5,059 nucleotides of DNA from Thermoplasmata archaeon (GTDB lineage Archaea > Thermoplasmatota > Thermoplasmata > Thermoplasmatales > Thermoplasmataceae): positions 1 through 5,059 of the forward strand of contig JAJZKS010000149.1 of the NCBI GenBank assembly GCA_021850835.1. Reading direction: 5' to 3'. This document shows, in pieces, positions 1 through 5,059 of this stretch. Within the stretch, counting starts at the first letter, position 1. Every line of letters begins with the position of its first letter. A model generated the notes under the pieces. The model had not been told where the DNA came from. It saw only the letters and a list, made by a program, of their open reading frames with translations, and searched no databases. The position numbers and the translations under genes are program-made.

Positions 1-1
1 C

Positions 2-115
2 AGGACAAACACAATGGTGGTGAAAATGAAGTCCATGAAGCAGGTTCAGAGAGGTTTCACCAAGGGCCTTGAGGTACTCAGGATAAACGAGAATCTTGCA
101 AAGAAAATAAAATAG
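2..115 (+). CDS. C-terminal 37 codons of an unrecognised protein (5' end outside window)
   Basis: The frame is open from the left edge to a TAG stop at 113-115 and would encode a very basic, lysine-rich tail ending NLAKKIK. Codon choice (AGG, ATA, CTT, GAG) matches the neighbouring genes, which favours this frame. A competing frame starting at base 1 is open only to a TGA at 70-72. The tail has no recognisable motif and no membrane segment, so I assign no family or function. The gene converges on etfA, leaving only 20 bases between the two stop codons, and the two probably share a bidirectional termination region. What is seen is an open frame with plausible codon use; that it is a real gene end is an inference. 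Confidence 0.6.
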   Translation, partial: RTNTMVVKMKSMKQVQRGFTKGLEVLRINENLAKKIK

Positions 116-144
116 GGGAAATGACAGCCCCTCCCTTAATTTTT
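98..144. terminator. Probable bidirectional terminator between convergent genes
   Basis: AGGGG at 114-118 and CCCCT at 128-132 form a perfect 5-bp GC-rich stem with a 9-base loop, exactly between the converging stop codons. On the plus strand the stem is followed closely by TTAATTTTT (136-144). On the minus strand it is followed by ATTTTATTTTCTTT (reading 113 down to 100). Archaeal RNA polymerase terminates mainly on T-rich non-template tracts, so both directions have a suitable signal. The stem is short and may add little. Termination is inferred. Confidence 0.5.
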
Positions 145-1029
145 CAAGGCTTCAATCAGTTTTGGAACCACCTGGTACAGGTCTCCGACAATACCATAAT
201 CACATTCCTCAAAGATTGGCGCAGACTTGTCCTTGTTAACTGCCACAACCACCCTAGATCCTCTCATGCCCGCAATATGTTGAATCTGGCCTGAGATTCC
301 AAGTGCAACGTACAGCTTTGGCCTCACCTTCTTCCCAGACAGTCCCACCTGCTTTTCCTCGCTGAGCCACTGATAGTCAAGGCAGACAGGCCTGGACCCC
401 GCTATCACGCCGTTCAGCATCTTTGCAAGAGGCTCGACCTTCTGTATGCCATCCTTGTTTCCCAGTCCCCTGCCTACGGAGACTATGACAGAAGCCTTCT
501 CTATGTTCTCCTCAGAAGATTTCTTCTCTATCTTCTCAAGCAACTTTATTTTGCCTGTGGATGGGTCAAGTTCATGGACAATGGGCTCAGAAGTTGCCTC
601 CCTGGGCTCTGTGATTCCTGGAGAGACTGTGAATATCTTTGCATCCGATTCTTCTTCCAGCAGTGTCTTGCCTCCATAGTAAAAACGCTTTGTTACAGCC
701 TTGCCATTCTCAATTTTAATTTCGCTTATCTCTGCCATTGCGTTCATTTTGGTTGCTGCAGAAATTATACCGGCGACCTCTCTTCCTATCACTGTCGATC
801 CTATTGCAATGAGATCAAACCTGCCATTGTTTATCACGGAGATCATGTGTGCTGAGACAACTTCGGAATTCTCCTCTTCTGAAAGAATATGCATCGACAC
901 TGGCCCATATCTGGCAAATACATCCTTATTACCGGATGACGAGAGGACAGCAACATCTCCGAATTCCCTGAACTTTGTAATGATCTGTGATCCAATATCT
1001 GGCGAATCCGAGTATGCCAGGGTGATCAT
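136..1029 (-). CDS. etfA: Electron transfer flavoprotein, alpha subunit
   Basis: This is the 297-residue large subunit of the soluble heterodimeric ETF, which takes electrons from acyl-CoA dehydrogenases and passes them to a membrane quinone reductase. Residues 1-170 form the variable alpha/beta domain I, with the family-typical FDLIAIGST at 71-79 and GREVAG at 82-87. Residues 178-295 are the strongly conserved FAD-binding domain II: VSVGRGLG (183-190), GSR (211-213, Arg213 matching the FAD-contacting Arg249 of human ETFA), QVGLSGK (227-233, Ser231 in place of human Thr266), GISGQIQH (244-251, His251 matching human His286), VNKD (264-267) and DYGIVGDL (277-284). The length is normal. The start overlaps the etfB stop as ATGA and has a strong Shine-Dalgarno site 7 bases upstream, so it is translated from the etfBA message and probably coupled to etfB. 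The family is certain. Whether this ETF is a simple carrier or a flavin-bifurcating type cannot be decided by eye. Confidence 0.97.
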   Translation of the reverse strand: MITLAYSDSPDIGSQIITKFREFGDVAVLSSSGNKDVFARYGPVSMHILSEEENSEVVSAHMISVINNGRFDLIAIGSTVIGREVAGIISAATKMNAMAEISEIKIENGKAVTKRFYYGGKTLLEEESDAKIFTVSPGITEPREATSEPIVHELDPSTGKIKLLEKIEKKSSEENIEKASVIVSVGRGLGNKDGIQKVEPLAKMLNGVIAGSRPVCLDYQWLSEEKQVGLSGKKVRPKLYVALGISGQIQHIAGMRGSRVVVAVNKDKSAPIFEECDYGIVGDLYQVVPKLIEALKN

Positions 1030-1769
1030 CTCATCGCCTCCTTCATTGCCTTAGCAACCTCCGGCACTCCCTTGTCAACATCCTCAAAGATCAGGCGCTT
1101 CCTTTCGCTCTTAGGAGCCCTGTTGGAGATTACTCTTGAATATTGTCCTGCAGCGCTTATCTTCTCGGTGTTTATGGGTTTCCTTCCTGCCGCAAGGATC
1201 TGCATTACCGGTGGTAGTCTGGGTTCATTTATTTCCTGTGTCACCGATACGATTACAGGAAGAGTTGCCTGAATTTTCTCATTGTTTGTATCCAGCACCT
1301 TCAGGACCTCCACGGTTCTGTCCTTCAATTCTATGGATACGGCACTGCCAAGCAGGGTCTCTCCGAGAAGTGTGGACAGCATTCCTGGTAGCAGTCCTGT
1401 ATAGGAATCAGCAGACTGATTCCCAAGCAGGATTATATCATGCGGGATTTTCTTTATCTTTTCAGCAAGCACGCTTGCGGTATTCATCGGATTATTTCCA
1501 GGATATCCGGTGAGCAGAAAGCCCTCATCGGCTCCCATGGCATATGCTTCTTTTATAACCTGGGTTGCAGTCTCATTCCCATACGTTATGACTGTGACCT
1601 TCCCACCATATTTTTCCTTGATCCTGATGGCAGCTTCCGTTGCATTCTTGCTGAGGGTCTCAAATTTAAGAGAAACTCCTTTGAGAACGGGTTCTCCGGT
1701 ATTTGGATCCGGTTTTATCAGTTCCAAGTCAGGCATCTGCTTCGCCAGTACTATGATTTGATACGCCAT
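1026..1769 (-). CDS. etfB: Electron transfer flavoprotein, beta subunit
   Basis: This is the 247-residue small ETF subunit, which binds AMP (or a second FAD in bifurcating types) and docks onto partner dehydrogenases. Visible landmarks are the N-terminal strand IIVLAKQMPD (5-14), ATEAAIRIKEKYGG (43-56, in place of the usual DEYALEEALRLKE), EAYAMGADE (74-82), GNQSADSYTG (116-125, the nucleotide-binding GxQxxDxxTG segment), LPVIVSV (170-176, end of the ETF-beta signature) and NEPRLPPVM (181-189, start of the partner recognition loop). The C-terminal arm, about 200-247, is basic and should wrap the alpha subunit. Start: the ATG directly precedes the conserved first strand, and a TATA box lies about 40 bases upstream, giving a leader of roughly 15 bases that contains a partial Shine-Dalgarno (GATGGTG). 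It is the first gene of the etfBA operon. The stop overlaps the etfA start by 4 bases. Confidence 0.97.
   Translation of the reverse strand: MAYQIIVLAKQMPDLELIKPDPNTGEPVLKGVSLKFETLSKNATEAAIRIKEKYGGKVTVITYGNETATQVIKEAYAMGADEGFLLTGYPGNNPMNTASVLAEKIKKIPHDIILLGNQSADSYTGLLPGMLSTLLGETLLGSAVSIELKDRTVEVLKVLDTNNEKIQATLPVIVSVTQEINEPRLPPVMQILAAGRKPINTEKISAAGQYSRVISNRAPKSERKRLIFEDVDKGVPEVAKAMKEAMR
1037..1043 (-). promoter_or_regulatory. Shine-Dalgarno site of etfA, inside the end of etfB
   Basis: On the minus strand AAGGAGG lies 7 bases before the etfA ATG, within the last codons of etfB. It supports the chosen etfA start and translation from a bicistronic etfBA mRNA. It contrasts with the first genes of transcripts in this window, three of which have no such site and appear leaderless. 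Confidence 0.85.
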
Positions 1770-1803
1770 TTTACACCATCAACTTTTCAGTATTCTGCTA
1801 TCG

Positions 1804-1816
1804 GTTTTTATACTTT
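1804..1816 (-). promoter_or_regulatory. Probable TATA-box promoter of etfBA
   Basis: Read on the minus strand this is AAAGTATAAAAAC, preceded by an A-rich stretch (ACAA) that could serve as the BRE. Its centre is about 40 bases before the etfB ATG, so initiation some 25 bases downstream would leave a leader of about 15 bases carrying the partial Shine-Dalgarno GATGGTG. This suggests that etfBA has its own promoter in the 117-base gap and does not depend on the upstream minus-strand gene. Confidence 0.55.
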
Positions 1817-1886
1817 TGTCCTAACATCCGTTAAATGCAAGAGGAGTGAAACACACGTCCATTACTTCTAATTTTGCAGCATTCTT

Positions 1887-2342
1887 TCATGGATAAACGG
1901 TGATGTTAAGATTTCCCTGGTAATTGCTGGGCGGTGTCATTACGGTAAACACTATGGTCGCAGAATCTCCAGGCGATATGGAAATCGGCAGGTTATTTTG
2001 CAAACTCACAAGAGAGAAACCAGGCGTATTCACAACTATGCTGGAAATGGAATGATCAGCATTTCCGGAATTCTTGATTACAAAGGAGAAACTGTATGTA
2101 CTTGAGGACTGCAGTGTATGGACATTCTCTTGTATGTACCTGATCTGGGGGCCGAAATAGTCGGTTCCGGGAGGATAGTGGATGTCAACCGCCAACCACA
2201 TCACGTTCACAGTGTTCTGGTACTGTTCTCCTGTCACTACAAAAAAACCGGATACCAATATGATGACAAGTACCACAGCAATGGTCAGGTTCTTTCTCTT
2301 TTGCCTGAAATCCTCACTGTAACCGGACTCCTTGGGTTCCAT
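1887..2342 (-). CDS. Hypothetical membrane-anchored protein with extracytoplasmic beta-sandwich-like domain
   Basis: I do not recognise the family. The 151-residue product has a charged N-terminal tail (1-18, with RQKRK just before the membrane), one hydrophobic segment at about 19-37 and a C-terminal domain at about 44-151. That domain is rich in Ser, Thr, Asn and Val. The charge bias places the N-terminus inside and the C-terminal domain outside. The segments YSFSFVIKNSGNADHSISSIVV (83-104) and ISPGDSATIVFTV (122-134) resemble the strands and turns of CARDB/NEW3-type immunoglobulin-like domains often found in archaeal surface proteins; this is a resemblance, not an assignment. There are no cysteines or metal-site motifs. 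The ATG is preceded by a TATA-like box about 25 bases upstream and no Shine-Dalgarno site, consistent with a leaderless mRNA. It lies between etfBA and the divergent membrane oxidoreductase, so a link to that system is possible but unproven. Confidence 0.8.
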   Translation of the reverse strand: MEPKESGYSEDFRQKRKNLTIAVVLVIILVSGFFVVTGEQYQNTVNVMWLAVDIHYPPGTDYFGPQIRYIQENVHTLQSSSTYSFSFVIKNSGNADHSISSIVVNTPGFSLVSLQNNLPISISPGDSATIVFTVMTPPSNYQGNLNITVYP

Positions 2343-2360
2343 TAGAAGTAAATGCCGGGG

Positions 2361-2373
2361 AAGATAAATAAAT
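2361..2373 (-). promoter_or_regulatory. Probable TATA box of the small membrane-protein gene
   Basis: On the minus strand this reads ATTTATTTATCTT, centred about 25 bases before the ATG at 2342, so transcription would begin at or next to the start codon. No Shine-Dalgarno site is visible. A second AT-rich candidate on the same strand, ATATATAATT at 2401-2410, would give a leader of about 36 bases and is a weaker alternative. Confidence 0.5.
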
Positions 2374-2427
2374 CATCGCTAACAGCACCAAAAGATCAGG
2401 AATTATATATGGGGGGATGAATTGATA

Positions 2428-2437
2428 CTGGCGCCAG
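2428..2437. promoter_or_regulatory. Perfect 10-bp palindrome upstream of the oxidoreductase TATA box
   Basis: CTGGCGCCAG is a perfect inverted repeat in an otherwise AT-rich divergent intergenic region, 5 bases upstream of the TATA box of the gene at 2478. A dimeric regulator bound here could affect the adjacent promoter. No second copy is obvious in the window, so an operator role is only a suggestion. Confidence 0.3.
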
Positions 2438-2442
2438 ACTCC

Positions 2443-2455
2443 GAAAATTTATATC
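2443..2455 (+). promoter_or_regulatory. Probable TATA-box promoter of the membrane FeS oxidoreductase gene
   Basis: GAAAATTTATATC has a good archaeal TATA core (TTTATAT, 2448-2454) with purine/A-rich sequence before it as a possible BRE. The core is centred about 27 bases before the ATG at 2478, which places the transcription start at the A of the ATG. There is no Shine-Dalgarno sequence, so the message is probably leaderless, and this also supports the chosen start. Confidence 0.65.
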
Positions 2456-2477
2456 TCGCAGAAGATAACTAACAGCA

Positions 2478-4457
2478 ATGGCAACTCCCATCACCAGTCC
2501 AACGCTAGTCTTTGTAAGCAATACGGAGTTGATAATAGACTATGTTCTTTCTTTCTCAATAGCAATCTTTGTGTTCATCTGGTGGTACAGGTCATACAGC
2601 AGAATGGGCATAACCATTGACAAGATGGCCAGGTATGCTTGGCACAACTGGGCCAGAATGATCAAGCAGGCCCTGATGTACGGGTTTTTTCACAAGAAAA
2701 ACATCAAGAACAGGTACGCAGGGATAATGCACGTGCTCATATCATACGGTATTCTTGTGCTTTTCATCGCCACGGCACTCATAGCACTGTCCCATGATAT
2801 ACTGAAACCTCTCATTCATCAGGGGATTCTGGTGGGAGACTTCTACCTTAACTTCGAAGTGTGGGCAAACATCGGCGGGGTAATGCTCATAGCAGGAATA
2901 ATAATGGCTTTTGCCAGAAGAATCCGGAAGAAAACCAAGCTGGATACCAAAAACGAGGACTATATCGTTCTTGCAGGACTGCTGCTTATGGCCCTGGAGG
3001 GGTTCTTTCTTGGTGCACTGAAAATATATCTGTTCAGGGAATCATTTGATGTCTATAGATTTGTTGAATGGCCTCTGAGTTACCTGTTCGCACCCACAAG
3101 CTTCAGCACAGGAGTTGAGATTTACAGAATAATGTGGCTTGTTCACGTCATTAACGGATTCCTTCTTGCGGCATACCTTCCCTTTTCTAAACTTGCGCAC
3201 ATGGCCCTTGCCATGGTTATGGTAAGCGAGAAGAAGATAAATAAACGCGGCGAAATGCCGACACCATTCCTGCTTTCGGAGGCACTTGAAACGGGAAACT
3301 TTGATATCAAGGTCGGTACAAAAACCATCATGGATCTGACCGCGCTCCAGAAGATCGATGCCCTGGCCTGTACCGACTGCGGAAGATGTGAAAGAGCGTG
3401 TCCTGCGGCAATTGCTGGTACAGATCTCAGTCCGAGGGCGGTTGTACAGAATATAAAGAAGAATGTCTATGGAAACGTTGAAATGGTTCAGGTTGTCCTC
3501 ACAGAAAATGCAACATGGTCTTGCACAACGTGCCAGGCCTGCGTGGAGGAATGTCCAGTTCTAATTGATCCACAGTCGTTTGTTATGGATGTCAGGAAAA
3601 ACCTTGTCATGGAGAACAGGACAGGCAAGCAGGCAGTTGGTTATTTCAACAACCTGACAAGCGCTCAGAATCCATTTGGAAACAGTCCTTCAGACAGGGA
3701 TAAGCTGCTGGATGTGGCACCAAAATACGAGAAAGACATGGAATATCTCTACTGGGTGGGCTGCATGGGAGCATTCGATCCCAGGGACAACAAGACTGCC
3801 AGAACAATTCTAGGTCTCCTGAATAAGGCAGGAGTGAACTATGGCATTCTTGGATCAGAGGAAAAATGCAATGGCGAGACTGCAAGGAGAATGGGGGAGG
3901 AAGGCAGGTTCCAGGAACTTGTACTCCAGAACATCGAGACTTTTAAGAATCATGGGGTTAAGAAGATAATAACTGCCTGCCCGCACTGTTATAATACCTT
4001 CAAGAATGAGTACCCAAAATTTGGACTGGATGTGGAAGTGATTCATCATAGCAAGCTCCTTGCGGACCTTATCGAAAAGGGAAAACTTTCCGTCAAAAAG
4101 AGTTCTGACAACATAACCCTGCATGATCCGTGCTACCTTGGCAGAATCAATAACGATTATGAAAACACCAGACTGGTTGTAAAGTCTTCTGCGAATCTCA
4201 CCGAGATGGAAAAATCGAGGGAGAAGAGCATGTGTTGTGGTGCAGGAGGCGGAAATTACTGGTACAAGGTTGAAAGCCAGGACTCAATAAGTCAGATAAG
4301 ACTGAAGCAGGCACTTGACACAGGAGCAAAGAAACTTGCGGTGGCCTGTCCTTTCTGCATGCCAATGCTCGAGGATGCCTCAAGGACTCTCAACGCGGAG
4401 GACAAGATCCAGATAAAAGATATAGCAGAACTGATCGATGAGAATCTCATTGAATGA
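2478..4457 (+). CDS. Membrane iron-sulfur oxidoreductase, EMO/EtfD-type ETF:quinone oxidoreductase candidate
   Basis: The 659-residue protein joins a NarI-like membrane part to a soluble iron-sulfur part. Hydrophobic segments lie at about 19-36, 83-104, 128-147, 162-185 and 217-249. Candidate heme b ligands are His85 (IMHVLISYG), His223 (LVHVINGF) and His241 (LPFSKLAHM). Two 4Cys ferredoxin-type motifs follow: Cys298/301/304/308-Pro and Cys349/352/355/359-Pro. Two HdrB/HdrD-like cysteine-rich domains come next. The first has Cys429, a lone Cys464 (KCNG) and Cys501-Pro-His-Cys504. The second is complete, with HDPC552, CCG (586-588) and Cys624-Pro-Phe-Cys627. Known EMO/EtfD proteins with this build carry electrons from reduced ETF to menaquinone. 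The placement beside etfBA and before a thiolase supports that role, with the clusters expected on the cytoplasmic side. Alternatives are another HdrD-like or GlpC/lactate-type quinone reductase. A heterodisulfide reductase of methanogenesis is unlikely in this context. The start is supported by a TATA box 27 bases upstream. The domain call is firm; the electron donor and acceptor are inferred. Confidence 0.9.
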   Translation: MATPITSPTLVFVSNTELIIDYVLSFSIAIFVFIWWYRSYSRMGITIDKMARYAWHNWARMIKQALMYGFFHKKNIKNRYAGIMHVLISYGILVLFIATALIALSHDILKPLIHQGILVGDFYLNFEVWANIGGVMLIAGIIMAFARRIRKKTKLDTKNEDYIVLAGLLLMALEGFFLGALKIYLFRESFDVYRFVEWPLSYLFAPTSFSTGVEIYRIMWLVHVINGFLLAAYLPFSKLAHMALAMVMVSEKKINKRGEMPTPFLLSEALETGNFDIKVGTKTIMDLTALQKIDALACTDCGRCERACPAAIAGTDLSPRAVVQNIKKNVYGNVEMVQVVLTENATWSCTTCQACVEECPVLIDPQSFVMDVRKNLVMENRTGKQAVGYFNNLTSAQNPFGNSPSDRDKLLDVAPKYEKDMEYLYWVGCMGAFDPRDNKTARTILGLLNKAGVNYGILGSEEKCNGETARRMGEEGRFQELVLQNIETFKNHGVKKIITACPHCYNTFKNEYPKFGLDVEVIHHSKLLADLIEKGKLSVKKSSDNITLHDPCYLGRINNDYENTRLVVKSSANLTEMEKSREKSMCCGAGGGNYWYKVESQDSISQIRLKQALDTGAKKLAVACPFCMPMLEDASRTLNAEDKIQIKDIAELIDENLIE

Positions 4458-4501
4458 TCAAATGGCAATCATACCAGACGGAACAGAGGCATAAAAAACT
4501 G

Positions 4502-4518
4502 TAATATAGGCTATTTTA
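4502..4518. promoter_or_regulatory. Imperfect 17-base palindrome upstream of the thiolase promoter
   Basis: TAATATAG-G-CTATTTTA has 8-base arms around a single central G with one mismatch. It lies about 12 bases upstream of the thiolase TATA-like box. It could be an operator for a regulator of acyl-CoA genes. AT-rich intergenic DNA yields such palindromes by chance, and no matching copy was found before etfB or the oxidoreductase gene. Confidence 0.25.
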
Positions 4519-4527
4519 GTGCAAAAG

Positions 4528-4540
4528 GATAATAATATCT
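4528..4540 (+). promoter_or_regulatory. Probable TATA-box promoter of the thiolase gene
   Basis: GATAATAATATCT (core TAATAATAT, 4530-4538), preceded by the A-rich GCAAAAG as a possible BRE, is centred about 28 bases before the ATG at 4562. There is no Shine-Dalgarno site. This fits a leaderless message separate from the oxidoreductase transcript, although the 104-base gap would also allow some read-through. Confidence 0.5.
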
Positions 4541-4561
4541 AAAATGTAAACATCAACTACT

Positions 4562-5059
4562 ATGAAAGAAAACAAAGATGTCTTTATAGTGGACTACAGG
4601 AGAACACCATTTTCCAGATCCAGGCCGTCTGATCCCGAGAGGGACGTTTTCAACTCGGTCAGGATGGATGAACAGCTGGGAAAGCTCTACAAGAACCTTG
4701 TTACAAAAAACGGAATCAGGGCAGAAGATATCGGCGATGCAATCTCGGGATGCGCTCTGCAGGCTGACGAAAACTGGACGTATGGCGGGCGTCACCCGGT
4801 GCTCGTGGGGGGTCTTCCGGTGACTGTGCCTGCAATGGCATTGGACCGTGCATGTTCATCATCGCTCAACGCAATTGGTATAGGATACATGGAGATCAGG
4901 TCTGGTTTCTCTGATGTGGTTCTGGCTGGCGGTATGGAACACATGACCCATGTTCCGCTTTCAAACAATCCACACGTCAAACCAAACATGAAACTTCTGG
5001 TAAGGCCAGAATTTGCAAAACTGGATATGAATACCGGCTATTCCATGGGCCTGACTGCT
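4562..5059 (+). CDS. Thiolase (acetyl-CoA acetyltransferase / 3-ketoacyl-CoA thiolase family), N-terminal 166 residues, cut by window end
   Basis: The product starts with the family-typical first strand and loop VFIVDYRRTPFSR (7-19). The nucleophile region is LDRACSSSLNAIGIG, with the catalytic Cys at residue 98. It is followed by DVVLAGGMEHMTHVP (about 118-132), matching the conserved VxAGGMExMSxxP of thiolases. Only the N-terminal half is present, so the C-terminal catalytic His and second Cys cannot be checked. Thiolases cleave 3-ketoacyl-CoA with CoA in beta-oxidation, or condense two acetyl-CoA units in mevalonate or polyhydroxyalkanoate synthesis. The ETF and oxidoreductase neighbours favour the degradative role, but the N-terminal half alone does not decide it. 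The CSSS after the active-site Cys differs from the common CSSG or CGSG; KS-type condensing enzymes also have ACSSS, but the N-terminus and AGGMEHM are thiolase-like. The ATG is preceded by a TATA-like box at leaderless spacing. An upstream ATG at 4544 runs straight into TAA and is excluded. Confidence 0.9.
   Translation, partial: MKENKDVFIVDYRRTPFSRSRPSDPERDVFNSVRMDEQLGKLYKNLVTKNGIRAEDIGDAISGCALQADENWTYGGRHPVLVGGLPVTVPAMALDRACSSSLNAIGIGYMEIRSGFSDVVLAGGMEHMTHVPLSNNPHVKPNMKLLVRPEFAKLDMNTGYSMGLTA

Noticed and set aside
701..1054. Plus-strand open frame antisense to etfA
   Set aside because: It lies opposite the strongly conserved etfA coding sequence and has no recognisable motif or promoter; it is a shadow frame.
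1440..1871. Plus-strand open frame antisense to etfB and its promoter
   Set aside because: It overlaps etfB on the opposite strand, and its product has no family features. It would also cover the etfBA promoter.
1770..1886. Small RNA or tRNA in the gap upstream of etfB
   Set aside because: I see no cloverleaf, no clear C/D or H/ACA boxes and no strong hairpin. The gap is accounted for by the etfBA promoter and the end of the upstream gene.
2226..2342. Type IV pilin or archaellin-type signal on the small membrane protein
   Set aside because: There is no Gly or Ala processing site after the basic residues. The hydrophobic stretch follows RKN directly and looks like a plain signal anchor.
2118..2345. 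Plus-strand open frame opposite the small membrane-protein gene
   Set aside because: The minus-strand reading gives a coherent anchor plus beta-rich domain with a promoter. The plus reading does not.
2411..2425. GGGGGG followed by ATG-AAT-TGA, as a possible two-codon upstream ORF of the oxidoreductase gene
   Set aside because: The predicted promoter at 2443-2455 lies downstream, so this would not be in the mRNA. A two-codon frame is expected by chance.
2478..4457. Methanogenic heterodisulfide reductase (HdrDE-like) identity
   Set aside because: The first CCG motif is incomplete, the membrane part is fused in front, and the neighbours are ETF and thiolase genes. An ETF:quinone role fits better.
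4553..4989. Minus-strand open frames opposite the thiolase start
   Set aside because: They are antisense to clear thiolase motifs, including the catalytic Cys region.

Overview
The window looks like part of an archaeal chromosome, most likely a Thermoplasmata-type acidophile or a relative. Four promoters can be read as archaeal TATA boxes. Three of them sit about 25-28 bases before the start codon, as expected for leaderless mRNAs. The one gene that is clearly internal to an operon has a strong Shine-Dalgarno site instead. Arginine is written mostly AGG/AGA, isoleucine is often ATA, and G+C looks moderate. The taxon is an inference; no marker gene is present.

Layout. Positions 2-115 (+) hold the last 37 codons of an unrecognised gene. 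It converges on an etfBA operon read leftward: etfB at 1026-1769, then etfA at 136-1029, overlapping by ATGA. The 20-base convergence point has a small GC hairpin flanked by T-rich tracts on both strands and probably ends transcription both ways. Upstream of etfB, also on the minus strand, is a 151-residue membrane-anchored protein of unknown function (1887-2342). Across a 135-base divergent promoter region lies a 659-residue membrane iron-sulfur oxidoreductase (2478-4457, +). It has a NarI-like membrane part, two 4Cys ferredoxin-type motifs and HdrD-like CCG domains. A thiolase gene follows (4562 to the window end, +) and is cut off after 166 codons.

How they fit. EtfAB collects electrons from acyl-CoA dehydrogenases. 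The membrane protein has the architecture of ETF:(mena)quinone oxidoreductases of the EMO/EtfD type, which replace the classical flavin ETF-QO (FixC/FixX). The thiolase performs the carbon-carbon cleavage step of beta-oxidation. Together they suggest an archaeal fatty-acid or short-chain acyl-CoA oxidation module that feeds the quinone pool. No acyl-CoA dehydrogenase, hydratase or hydroxyacyl-CoA dehydrogenase lies in the window, so the pathway assignment rests on these neighbours.

There is no mobile element, CRISPR array, tRNA or rRNA, and no gene-free stretch over 300 bases. The most interesting point is the pairing of etfBA with an EMO-type protein in an apparent archaeon. The most obscure is the small anchored protein between them.
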